From NCBI GenBank assembly GCA_015501585.1, contig JADNRY010000017.1:372001-436000 (forward strand): DNA of 64,000 nucleotides. The letters run 5' to 3'. This document shows, in pieces, positions 1 to 10,042 of the stretch; positions within the stretch are counted from its first letter, which is position 1, and each line of letters opens with the position of its first letter. This DNA comes from Rhodocollybia butyracea. Its lineage: Eukaryota > Basidiomycota > Agaricomycetes > Agaricales > Omphalotaceae. The notes under the pieces were generated by a model. It was given only the letters and a program-made list of their open reading frames with translations, had not been told where the DNA came from and did no database searches. The position numbers were made by a program, and so were the translations under genes.

Positions 1-2682
1 GTCCTACTACTTACTATTAAAAGACATTTGCATCCAATCGTATGGATCGCCATGGATCGTCAGAAAATATCATTATCCGCATACTTACTAGCCTTGCGGG
101 AAAGACTCAGACGAGTTCAAAAATATTGTTGATTGGACTCGGAGCTGGGAGCCCTGTTGGTTTCTAAACGTTGTACTTACACATATGATAAAACGGTGCT
201 TTGTTGCCCCATTCGGGTAGGTAAACCGGACTAGAAACAACCGGGTTCTGTGCAACACGTTCCACAGTGCCACTGGTATTCAGGGTCATGGAAAAATTTA
301 GCAAGTAGCTTGAAACGGGCGCTAAAGGCTGCTTGCGATCGCCGATGACCTCCATCAATTTAGACAACACTTCTGTGAAGAACAAGCTCGCTGTCCATGT
401 CAATACCTTCTAGATATAGTTTCTAGGCACTGCGAATCAAACACTCTGGCGACCGGCTAAGGTCAGTGATACTAGAGTAGCGGCGAATGCTTCGTCGGTT
501 GAACTTTACAGCGCAGAAGCATTCTCACTTGTCACAAACTTCACAGTTGACGCTGTTATGGGCAGATGATTATAATCATCGACTACCGCCTGACTTTATG
601 CCAGATCCAAAGGCTCAAATCATCGACCACACTGGCTTCTTGGTTTCCAGGAACGAAAGCTCAAACCTGGACATTTTAAAGGACTGTGTGACTTTGCTGT
701 ATCGAATGTTCAGAGCATACCTCTTCAAACAGAAAGCTAGCTGCGCTCTCTTATGGTCTCCGATGATCTCGACGAAATAAGTATCATTGTAAGTTCGAAC
801 CTGCAATGGAACTACTCCAAGATGAAGTTGTACGCTTTCGGCTCTACCAGGGCCCTATAACTTCACAGGAACTCGACCACAATCACACAGATGCATGTTT
901 AAGATGAAGGTATCTGAAAGCCGTTCATTACTCTGCACCGGAACCATGCTCCCCTTCAATGCTTCTGCGAAAGCGAGTTTCCTCTTACGAGAAGCTTCTC
1001 AGTATGGACTTGATCGTTCTCGATTCTGCAAGATGTATGGATCGGTCGTTTGGGTAAACAACATGTATGTATCAAGGTTCTGTGAATCTTCACACAACAT
1101 GGAGCCCGAGAAATCTCAGTGAACGTTCGTTAATCCTATATCAGCCTACATCGCTATTGATAATCAATGGAGGTAGCTTCATCACCCGAACAATCTAAGG
1201 TCGTTTCTCTATGATTGTGCCACGGCGACAGAGCATGATACGTCCGTTGGATAAGGACGGAACTCAAGTATGTGAGTTGATTTTTCTTCCTTTGGATGTG
1301 ACTGATGATTTACTGAGACTATTAACCACGTTGCAACAGTTTCCCCTTCAGCCTGACCTGACCGAAGTAGGCCAAGTACAGTCTTTCATCAGCCGAAAGT
1401 TATTCTTTGGACATACGATCATCGAATCATTCCAAAGAAAGGACATGTTTCGGAAAGAACAACAAATGTGGTGTTCGGATAGTTCGAGAATTTACCAGTG
1501 ATTTGTACGAGCCTGTCCCGCCGGTCGTGCGTGGAGAAAATTTCAAAGGGGCCACTGGTATCAATGATACTTTGGCATGAAGCTTATCGACGACCTCTAG
1601 CCGACTGTTTTTATTTCCGATGACTTCTGGATGTTACTGTAATACTAGCTGGTTTTTGGGCCATCAATAACAGATACACCCTCATTTCGATACTTAGCTT
1701 TACTATGCAAGGAATCCTCCGTGGCTGCCACCAAAATCTACTACCAATTCGACACCGTACCCTCCCTCAAGAGGTTCAACGAGATCTTTATGAGTTCGGG
1801 TGTACCGTGGTAAGGTGCGCTTGCCTACTTTCTGAAATTCTGTATAATTTCGCGAACTTGGCTGTTGAGCGGAAAATTTCACATTTTCATTGCAATCGAT
1901 GTACGCAATGGCGTCAGGACAAAGATATCCACGGGAGTGATACTCAATGAAAGTGTTCTATAAATCTTTTGTACCGCCGTGACATTTCTGGCCCGAACAG
2001 ATCTCACGAAAACCGACTGCTCCACTGTACTTTCCAATTCCAATGCATTAGTGATGGAGGACACTAACGTCGAGCTCTGTAGAAGCTGATGGACAATCCG
2101 AGGATCTCTACTTCCTCTTATCAGCTGGAAGACGATGTTGGTCAGTCTCTGGCCGAATTAGACTGACTCGCGCTCTGCAGATGTAGTTAATAACACGGGA
2201 ATAGTTCATGATGAGCTAGAGTACGTACGGTCTATTGGACAGGCTGAATCGCACCTAATTGCGCGTTTTGAGTGACAGGAGACCCTAACATAATGGTTTA
2301 TCGAAGGGAGTGATTGGAGATATCTCGACTACGGAATGCATGTAGGAATTACCGTCAAAGACTTCGATCTCAGGATTCCCAGAGCGCTTCCAGTGGTATG
2401 GAACAAATAAGAGGCACAATGGGCCTCCGAGATAAATTGTTATACTCCGGGAAGACATGCAGAAAACAGTTACAGTGCCTAATAAAATTCAGATGGACTA
2501 CTTACTTACTTGTACACTACTATTATTTCTGCTTGAAATCGTGACGCGACCAAAGGGCGAAACACTCCTGATCCTGACATGCTATAAGCATGATTATCCA
2601 GACTAAGAAGCCGCAGGCGTGACGGAAGGCCGAACGACAACGGGCCCTGCGTAATAGATAGGGAGGAATGAGCGGAGAATGT
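1..2682. other. No recognisable gene
   Basis: Only short open frames of at most about 100 codons occur on either strand, and none has motifs I recognise or splices into a longer frame that I could follow. The stretch may be decayed sequence or the untranslated surroundings of a gene outside the window. I saw no repeat, tRNA-like fold or terminal inverted repeat. The absence call is moderately sure. Confidence 0.5.
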
Positions 2683-3396
2683 TCATTGAGGCGTAAGGTG
2701 ACTCGCTGCCGCGATCAAAGTGGCAAGCGAATGTAGAGGCTGAGACGATGCATCCGATGCATCCCCGTCTTTGCTGGGTGCGTTTTCAGTTGGTTCAGCG
2801 GTAATGGAAGCGCTCTCTTTGGGGGGAACGTTGATTCCCAGTGAAGAGAGGGCAGCATTCCATTCGCGCTCAAATTTTGACATGCATGCTTTTAACGTTT
2901 CGTTCTCCAGCCTGAGTTTTTCAACCATATTTTCCTGGTCCACATCCATGTCTGGAATGGTATCCAGGGAAGAAGTGGAAGTGATGGAGGCAAGAGATGA
3001 TGACTGCAAAGATGAGAGGGATCTACTGGACGAGGCGATAGACGATAGAGACGATTGTGGCGTCAAAGTAGGCGTAGGTGGCCCCTGCGCAACAGTCTGA
3101 CCGAGAGTAGTCGGTATAGCGTTTGCAGAGGCACCTAGCGTAGATCGGAGAAGCCGAACCTCGTCTTCCAACTCTGCAACTCGAGATTCCAAATAAGTCA
3201 GTCTCGCAGATTTACGAGCACGACATTTCTGTGAAGCGATTCTATTCCTCTCCCGGCGATTTGTAGTGCGCATGGACAGCGTCTCAGCGCTAACATGGGT
3301 GTAATTGGGCTGGGGAGGTCCCGTGGACGGCGAACTGGGTTCAACGTTCATGTTGGAAGCAGACGGAGTAGGAGATGGGGAGCGGGATTTGGCCAT
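2683..3396 (-). CDS. bZIP transcription factor
   Basis: A nuclear DNA-binding regulator of 237 residues in one uninterrupted frame from an ATG. The basic region is at about residues 46-65, with the signature NRRERNRIASQKCRARK, which fits the family pattern N-x7-Q/C-R. A heptad leucine zipper follows (LTYLESRVAELEDEVRLL). A second coiled region (NMVEKLRLENETL) lies near residue 155. The rest is Ser/Thr/Pro-rich, as expected for an activation region. Seen directly: the basic region and zipper. Family knowledge: such proteins bind DNA as dimers. The target genes cannot be read from the sequence. The nearest neighbours on the same strand are the LysM genes; nothing shows a regulatory link. Confidence 0.85.
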   Translation of the reverse strand: MAKSRSPSPTPSASNMNVEPSSPSTGPPQPNYTHVSAETLSMRTTNRRERNRIASQKCRARKSARLTYLESRVAELEDEVRLLRSTLGASANAIPTTLGQTVAQGPPTPTLTPQSSLSSIASSSRSLSSLQSSSLASITSTSSLDTIPDMDVDQENMVEKLRLENETLKACMSKFEREWNAALSSLGINVPPKESASITAEPTENAPSKDGDASDASSQPLHSLATLIAAASHLTPQ

Positions 3397-4584
3397 TTCG
3401 GGCGTTCACTGGTTAAAGTAGATGAGCGGGAGGGAAAAGTGGGCGATTGGTGGTGGTTGAATGTCAAGAGTTGATGAGGAATCATGCTGACTCACAGTTT
3501 CTGTGGCACATGGTCACGAACACGTGGCTCTTTGCTTTACGGCATCTTCCGATTTCGACGCTACTTGGACGACAACGAGCTGCACAACGACTACAGTTTC
3601 TAGAGGACTGCGTGTATAGCAACGATACATTGGTATGTGAGAGTAATGCCTAACGATTCACAGTGGTGATATGGCCAAAAGTAACTTTAGAGTTATGAGA
3701 GCAAATAAAAGATCTTAGCAGCTATAACTTGGGCACCGATGGACAGAAGTGAAGATGAGAACAGAACTTAGAAACCCCTCAAGGCTAAGGCTCGTCCTTG
3801 CTAGCCAGGTTAAGCAAGATATGAAATATCATCTGTGAAAGTGACCGTGGTACATGAGCAAGCACTGTTGCTCATAGTCCGCGATCGGGAAATTATAGTT
3901 TGAAATGAAAGGTCATCAAGAATTAGAAAAAATACACTTCTTTGCATATCACCGAGGTGGTTTCCCATACTCGAAGGCGCTGGAATATTCAATAATCAGT
4001 AGAAGGTAAGAGTTTCCAGTAGCCCAGGTAGCCTGGCGGCTCCCAACTTCCAAGCTGGCAGCTTCTCGTCTGCGTGCGGGACTTCACAAACCTGGGTCTA
4101 GGAGTATGAAAGGAAACGAATAGACACCACTCTTGTCGACGATGAGGGCTACGGCCGTTGAAGAAAGTACAGGAACGAACAAGCACTGTGACTGAAGAAT
4201 ATTTAATCGACTCGGATATGATCCAAAATTCTGTTTTTTCTTCAATTGTCCAATCCTTCACTTGGGATATTTGTAAAGTAGAGACGGCCCTGCTGGCCGA
4301 GGAATTTTTTTCAAAACTCGGAGATATCTTCGTGTTGCCAAGTATGGTAAGTATACTACTTAATGGATCAACTCTTCGATAAAATATTCTTTTCAGCAGT
4401 GATTACTGAGCCTGGCTCATAAGGTACAAATACCATGAGTCAAAAGATGTTCGGTAGGACGGTGAATTGATTTCTATCTATATAATTTTTGAATTTCAGA
4501 CTTCATACTTGGGGAACTTCATCAAGCAGTCAACTGCGTGTTTTATCACCTTGAGTCTAATCCCACCACAAACTGACACAATGC
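3397..4584. other. Intergenic region without a gene
   Basis: About 1.2 kb between the bZIP gene start and the end of the first LysM gene. It should hold the bZIP promoter next to 3400-3600. Short open frames occur on both strands, but none has a recognisable motif or a credible splice partner. Confidence 0.5.
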
Positions 4585-5200
4585 TTAGGAACTTGCAGGA
4601 GGGATACACAAACCCTACGAAAAAGATAATCAGCAAAGGGTGCGTTATCAAGTAAACTGAGACTACTTACTTCACCCGGCAACAAGTTGTCGCACAAGGG
4701 GTCTATCTGTGAGTTGGCCGCCTCGAGTGCAGCGACAGTGATATTGAACTGATTGGCGATATCGAAGCAGTCATCGCCCGACTGGACAATAAATTCTGGT
4801 TGACAAGTAGAATTGACACTGGCAGCACCGGCGGGAATACAAAGCGATTCGCCAATGAAGAGGTTGTCACACTGTGCATCTATATCCTATGTTCACAAAA
4901 CAAAACCATTGATACTAAGTAAACTGCCACACACGAAGTTGAACGACTTACAGGGTTGGCAGCTTCGAGTGCAGCAGCGGTGACGTTGTTCTCCACTGCG
5001 ATGGAATCACAAGTATCTCCGGAGACGACCGTATATGTAGACGAACAAGGAGTCTGACGAGCTGCAAGAAGGGCGGGGAACCGCAGTCCGTTGGCACCTA
5101 CGATACCAATTAACATCAACGATATTATGTTCAGATAGGACTCCTCACAGATGACAGCAGTGACCATAGAGAGAAGGGATGGCAAAAGTTTAGTGAACAT
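4585..5200 (-). CDS. Secreted protein with two LysM domains (copy 1)
   Basis: A predicted secreted chitin or peptidoglycan-fragment binding protein of 147 residues. The exons, in transcript order, are 5149-5200, 4952-5097, 4671-4886 and 4585-4614. The frame is continuous only with these splices. A hydrophobic signal peptide starts MFTKLLPSLLSM. LysM 1 begins at TYTVVSGDTCDSIA and ends at LFIGESLCIP. LysM 2 begins at EFIVQSGDDCFDIA and ends at LLPGEGLCIPP. Cysteines recur at domain edges, as in fungal LysM proteins, which are usually disulfide bonded. Apart from the LysM domains there is no enzyme domain, so the architecture is that of LysM effectors. A close paralog lies 1.3 kb away on the same strand with the same intron positions. 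Whether it shields chitin from hosts or acts on the fungus's own wall is unknown. Confidence 0.85.
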
Positions 5201-5291
5201 GGTAACGAAAGGTCAGAGAGTTGAAAATAACTCGAGAGAGAGGAAGAGGGGTACTTTGGTGCTCTTCCAGTGGAATACCAGGAGATGATGG

Positions 5292-5299
5292 TTTTTATA
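5292..5299 (-). promoter_or_regulatory. TATA box of LysM copy 1
   Basis: TATAAAAA on the minus strand, about 92-99 bp upstream of the start codon at 5200. The paralog has TATAAAA at nearly the same distance, which supports a conserved core promoter rather than chance. Confidence 0.6.
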
Positions 5300-6509
5300 C
5301 AGGGCCCTCGAGTAATTTTCGGGAGTAAGGAATAGTCAATACACCGAGAGATTGAGTCATCGGGGTGGATAGCTTTGCGAAGTGGAAGCTGTTAGTCAGG
5401 GGAGCTATCTGAATCAGAACCATAGACCAGAAATTCCAGGTACTATCTTCACGACTTTATTACTAGATGGAAGTCCAAACCCTCAGACAGCCTAAATATA
5501 ACAGCAGGCTCTAACACTTAAGTGAATATCCACAGGCAGCCGTTCTGAGTGCGAAGCGCTTACTGATGTGTGTATGCTGGAAAACACATTCTTGGCTTCT
5601 GATTTTAGCTAGTCATCGCGTTCGTCGCACGGACTTCACGGAAATGGTGCCAGCGGCTACGAATATGTTTAGCCATCATATGAATCTGAGAGGGAGGGGA
5701 GTTTTGACCCGGTTAACCTCACTGCAGTCGTTTGACATAAGCTCATTCTTACCGTACTATGTACTTGGTCTATACAAAACAGGAAAAGAAAATCAACAAC
5801 TCAATAAATGAGAAACTGGAGAAAAATGCACTTTGGTACCTCTTTTACCGTAATCCATCTTCAGACTGCGGGACTGTCAAAGAAGAAAAACAAAGGTATC
5901 TTGATAGGAACCGCGGTTCCGCGGAGTTATTTTGCACAGTAAGAGTCTCGCAGAATTTGTTTTCCCAAAAGACTCGGACTTGACTCATTAAGCTGTGGTA
6001 TACTGGGATTACCTCTTCTCAAAGAATGAGACCATTAAAAATAGCAGCCATGTAGCACCTGAAAGACACTCTTTCCGAGTTGTCGCGCTTGAACAAGCTC
6101 AGAGCTGTAAACTCAAGCCTTCGTGAGTGCACGTTATATACCATCACCAGCGCAGGTCAATCCTTGGAGTCATGTATAATGTCTCTGAGGAAGAACAGCA
6201 CGGAGCTGCTAAAACTTGTTCGACTTGAATGCAGAAAGAATCGACACACATATCGGAATATCATCTTCGGGACCATGTCGTCATCATCATAGTCTAGGAA
6301 CGATTTAAACACAACATGCAGTCTCCAGATCAGCTCCAGATATGATTCGAACAATAACAAGGCGTTCAATCCTTGTAAGTAAATGCGATCAAACGATTGT
6401 TCATTTGTACTCTAAAATAAGCATTTTAATTCAATTAGTTTTAGAACAGTGAGAAGATCAGCAAACTATGCTTTACTCGACTCCATCCGAGTACCAATCG
6501 GCGTAAAAC
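5300..6509. other. Spacer between the LysM paralogs
   Basis: It contains the upstream region of copy 1 and the downstream region of copy 2. Open frames here are short and carry no recognisable motif. Confidence 0.45.
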
Positions 6510-7110
6510 TCAGGACTCTGCAGTAGGGATACACAGAACCTACGAAAGAGTTGGTAATCAGCAAATGATGAATGATTAAGTCGAGGCTACTTACTTCGCC
6601 CGGCAACAAGTTGTCGCACAAGGGGTCTACCTGCGGGTTGGCGGCCTCGAGTGCAGCGAGAGTGACATTAAACTGTTCAGCGATATCGAAGCAGTCATCA
6701 CCGGACTGGACGGTAAATTCTACTTGACAAGTGGAATTTGCAATCGTAGTACCAGGGATACAAAGCGATTCGCCAACGAAGAGGTTGTCACATTGTGCAT
6801 CTATATCCTATGTTCCCGACCACAACTCCAGCATTGTTAAACTGCACACAAAATTGAACTTGGCTTACGGGATTAGCGGCCTCGAGTGCCGCAACGGTGA
6901 CGTTGTTCTTCACTGCGATGGCGTCGCAGGTATCGCCAGAGACGACCGTATATGTCGACGAACAAGTAGTCTGACGAGCTGCAAGAAGGGCGGGGAACAC
7001 AGCCCCATTGACACCTGCGATATCGATCAACATCAACAATATTATGTTCAGATAGGGCCCTCACATATGGCTGCAGTGACCATAGCGAGAAGAGAGAGCT
7101 GAGTGAACAT
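6510..7110 (-). CDS. Secreted protein with two LysM domains (copy 2)
   Basis: Paralog of the gene at 4585-5200, 144 residues. Exons are 7065-7110, 6869-7014, 6595-6807 and 6510-6539. The signal peptide begins MFTQLSLLAMVTAA. LysM 1 has TYTVVSGDTCDAIA and LysM 2 has EFTVQSGDDCFDIA, ending LLPGEVLCIP. Intron positions and phases match copy 1 exactly, including a phase-1 intron inside the signal peptide and a 30-nt last exon. This shows tandem duplication. The linker between the two LysM domains and the C-terminal tail differ most between the copies. Seen: domains and splice sites. Known: LysM binds N-acetylglucosamine polymers. Inferred: extracellular chitin binding. Confidence 0.85.
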
Positions 7111-7203
7111 GGTGTGGAAAGGTCAGAAAAGCACTTGAAAACAATTCAGGAGAAAGGAGGAGGTGCTTCGATGCTCTGAGGGAATAGACTGCGAAACAAG
7201 GAC

Positions 7204-7210
7204 TTTTATA
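7204..7210 (-). promoter_or_regulatory. TATA box of LysM copy 2
   Basis: TATAAAA on the minus strand, 94-100 bp upstream of the start codon at 7110, mirroring the site in front of copy 1. Confidence 0.6.
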
Positions 7211-8068
7211 CGTTTTCAGGTCGTTTTCGTAAGGGAACGGCTGGCCAACCAGCTCGTAGATTGACTCGGTAAGGCGGGTACCAACTGGGCGTTTTGAATT
7301 TGTAGCGGGAAATTTGGATAATATGATCACTGCCGATTACCAGATGGGATAGCAACAAGCACACATACTTCCTGTTAGCTATAACACATTGGTCTCGAGT
7401 AGATCATACTGATACCAGAGGAAACACATCGTCTACAACTCCTGGCTCAAGCACAACATGTTCATGGTACGAGCTCTACGGGAACACCACGATGTATTTC
7501 AAGAACAGAGAAAAAGATGGAGGTATCTAGCCGTTTGAACTTGAGAGAGACGTAAACTAGGGCTTACGGCCGTTGACTGCGGTATTTTCACGGTCATTTG
7601 TCGCCCTTCGGTATTCAGTGAAACATTACATTTACGATAATCTATTTGAGGAGATCGGTATTTTGAGCGGGAGACTTCAAAAGACACACACCTTCTTTTC
7701 CATCTTCTAGGTAGCGGGACTGTCAGAGCAGGTAGGAGTCCATTATCAATCGTCCATCATCGAGTGAGTGAACTGACAGGGAGCACCCTCGCCTTGAGAC
7801 CTTTTGTTGTTGGCAGGCCCTCTACTGCTCGGCAGACTTACCGATATCGTAGTTGTACCCAAAGCTGTATGTTCGCTACTATGTATACGCTATCGCACAA
7901 AAGCGAATAAACACAACCTTTTTTAGAAAATCGTCCATTACTGACTCGCCGGACCAGCAGTCACCGGAATGACGGTTTCACCGAAAGTTATTTTTGCGAA
8001 CTAAGTACAGCACAGCACAAGAAATAACCTCAGCTCCTCAGGCCACCATAGACAAAAACCAATAAGAT
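7211..8068. other. Intergenic region without a gene
   Basis: About 860 bp between LysM copy 2 and the end of ies6. No open frame with a recognisable motif was found. Confidence 0.45.
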
Positions 8069-8739
8069 TTATTTGACAACAGAGTTGACCCCGCGAACTG
8101 AGAGGCAAGGAAGAATTACTATCAAAAAAAGGTTTGAAGCAGGTGGCGTGCACACCAGAGAGGTATTCTTTCGCAGCGCTTGGGCTCTGGAGGAGTAATT
8201 GAACATAGGAAGCCTAGTGGTAAAAACAAGACTTGCCAGTCCCTTTATGAGAGCGTACACATCTTTATCGTAATATCGCAGACCAGTAGTTGGATCCGTG
8301 TAGGGAGCATGCAAGCGTGTAATATCGCAATAATGCCTTTGAGGAATGACAGAGGGAGGTGCTTCAATGGAGAGGTCTGTCAGAAATCGTTCAGAAGATT
8401 CGACATAGTTTACTGATAGCGAACACACATGTCGGAATTTCATCTTCGGGGTCGACAACTATAGTGCTTCCCCCCGTTTCCAATTGCCGTTTTTCGCGCT
8501 CTGTCCGTTCACGTTCGCGCTCCTGACCTAGAACATTTTTGAGGTTTTTAGCGCGGCGATTGATGTTTTTTGTATATCCTGGATTCTTGAAAGGCCGTGG
8601 AAAGTGTAGATATGATAGCTGTTCAGCTAGACTCTGTAAAACCCAAGCTACAGACCATTGCAAGCTGAATGGTTGAAGTAGTTCCTACAGGGGTACCGTC
8701 CGTCGCTGTGATTTTCCTTCTGAAATTCTTCGGAGGCAT
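8069..8739 (-). CDS. ies6: INO80 chromatin-remodelling subunit 6 (Ies6/INO80C)
   Basis: A small nuclear subunit of the INO80 nucleosome remodeller, 151 residues, in the usual size range for INO80C-type proteins. Exons are 8689-8739, 8429-8633, 8237-8376, 8156-8186 and 8069-8097. The middle part carries FPRPFKNPGYTKNINRRAKN, typical of this family. The YL1_C domain follows: RHYCDITRLHAPYTDPTTG, then LRYYDKDVYALIKGL, closing with YLSVRGVNSVVK. Intron 3 starts with GCAAGT, a GC-AG intron. Without it the conserved C-terminus cannot be read. The start codon is only 41 bp from the first ATG of the divergent F-box gene, so the two must share a very short promoter or have overlapping 5' ends. Splice junctions are inferred but give a clean family fit. 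Confidence 0.88.
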
Positions 8740-9702
8740 GGTGTACCGCGTGAGACTTTTATATGGGCGTCTAATGCTTGATGGAGTACCTATCCCAGCC
8801 TCGTATCGAAGAGCAAGTTCACCTCGAACCCGACGATCTTCTCTACTATCGCTACATTATTTCTGAAAAAGAAGCCCAAGTGCAGAGCTTCGATGACCAG
8901 ATTGAAGAGCTTGGACGTGCGCATAAAGCTCGAATCTCCGAGTTGAAGCGTCAAAAGGACGAAAATCTTGTCGAGATCTCTGTGCTCCAAAACGTTTGTG
9001 CGCCGATTCGACGAATACCACTAGAAATCTTAACGAAAATCCTCGAATTTTCTTGCTTGCCTCCCCGCGACTCCCTCTTACGACGCTACGATATCATCTC
9101 CACCATAGCCACCGTTTCAAATGTCTGCGTCGCGTGGAAACGGGCTGCAGCAGCCACTCCGAAATTATGGTCGGTATTTTGCTTCGACTCTATGAAGCAC
9201 TCCAATCTCCTGAAGGATATCAGTTGGGCCCAAGATTGGTTTGCGAGGAGTGGGAGTATGCCTTTGGATGTGCACCTTGAGCTGTATTCACTTGAATTTT
9301 CGGTCACCTCATTGCTGGAATGCATTCTAGAGCTCCATCATCGAGTCCGAGTATTAGAGATTTCAGGAGCTATAGGAAATTTTCGTCCTCTCCTCTTCAC
9401 CTTCACCTTCCCTTTCCCCTTGTTGGAGACATTATCCATATGTCTCATAGAATCGTGGAATGTTGCAGAGGACAGTCCTATGGGGTACTTGTTTAAGCAC
9501 TACTCTTCTCGCAAGATTAAATCATTCTTACGAGCGCCTCGATTGCAACAGATCACAGTTGATGAATGCGAAACTACTACTATGATGGCTCTATTAACGC
9601 TCCCCGAATCGCTGACCTCACTTCACTGGATAGGTGTATCCCGATCAGACATTAAACTTTGTGCGAATGCACTAGGCCTATGCAAAAATCTCGTCAAGCT
9701 CT

Positions 9703-9707
9703 GCATT
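9703..9707. repeat. Target-site duplication (left)
   Basis: GCATT directly before the left LTR. The same 5 bp follow the right LTR at 14693-14697. Five bases is the usual length for Ty1/Copia integration. Confidence 0.9.
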
Positions 9708-10035
9708 TGTAAACTAGTAAGTACAATCTCCCAGGAACACGTCGAGTGATTCAACTCTGTATTAGAAAGTAGATGATACCTGTAAACTAGTAAAGGTAAG
9801 TAAGAAGAATACGCACCCCAGGAACACGTCGAGTGATTCAACTGGGGTGCTACATCGTAAGTAGTCGAGATTAAATACGCCTGCGCGGTAGATAGAAAGA
9901 GCAAGGAAAATAATGGAATAATGTTGAAGACTATTAAGGAATAAAGAAGGTGAAAGGAAAAAGACTCATCCCTATACTTATTCTGGGTGTACGATGGCGG
10001 GACTTCTCCAACCCGAACCGCAATACTCTGCGACA
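9708..10035 (-). repeat. 3' LTR of the Copia element
   Basis: 328 bp. It contains two copies of a motif around CCAGGAACACGTCGAGTG. The second copy is flanked by a 9-bp inverted repeat, GCACCCCAG at 9813-9821 and CTGGGGTGC at 9842-9850. The partner LTR at 14365-14692 is nearly identical. Confidence 0.93.
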
Positions 10036-10042
10036 CTCCCCT
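10036..10042 (-). other. Polypurine tract of the Copia element
   Basis: AGGGGAG on the element's strand, directly before the 3' LTR. It would serve as primer for plus-strand DNA synthesis. The pol stop codon (TAG, 10041-10043) overlaps it. Confidence 0.65.

Noticed and set aside
2771..3100. A plus-strand gene opposite the bZIP gene
   Set aside because: It is the antisense of Ser/Thr/Asp-rich coding sequence and has no motif of its own.
5560..6370. Small plus-strand genes between the LysM paralogs
   Set aside because: The frames are under 85 codons, lack motifs and lie in flanks of the duplicated genes.
8778..8780. TTG as the F-box start codon
   Set aside because: An ATG follows immediately in both paralogs (8781 and 15609); nuclear fungal genes rarely start at TTG.
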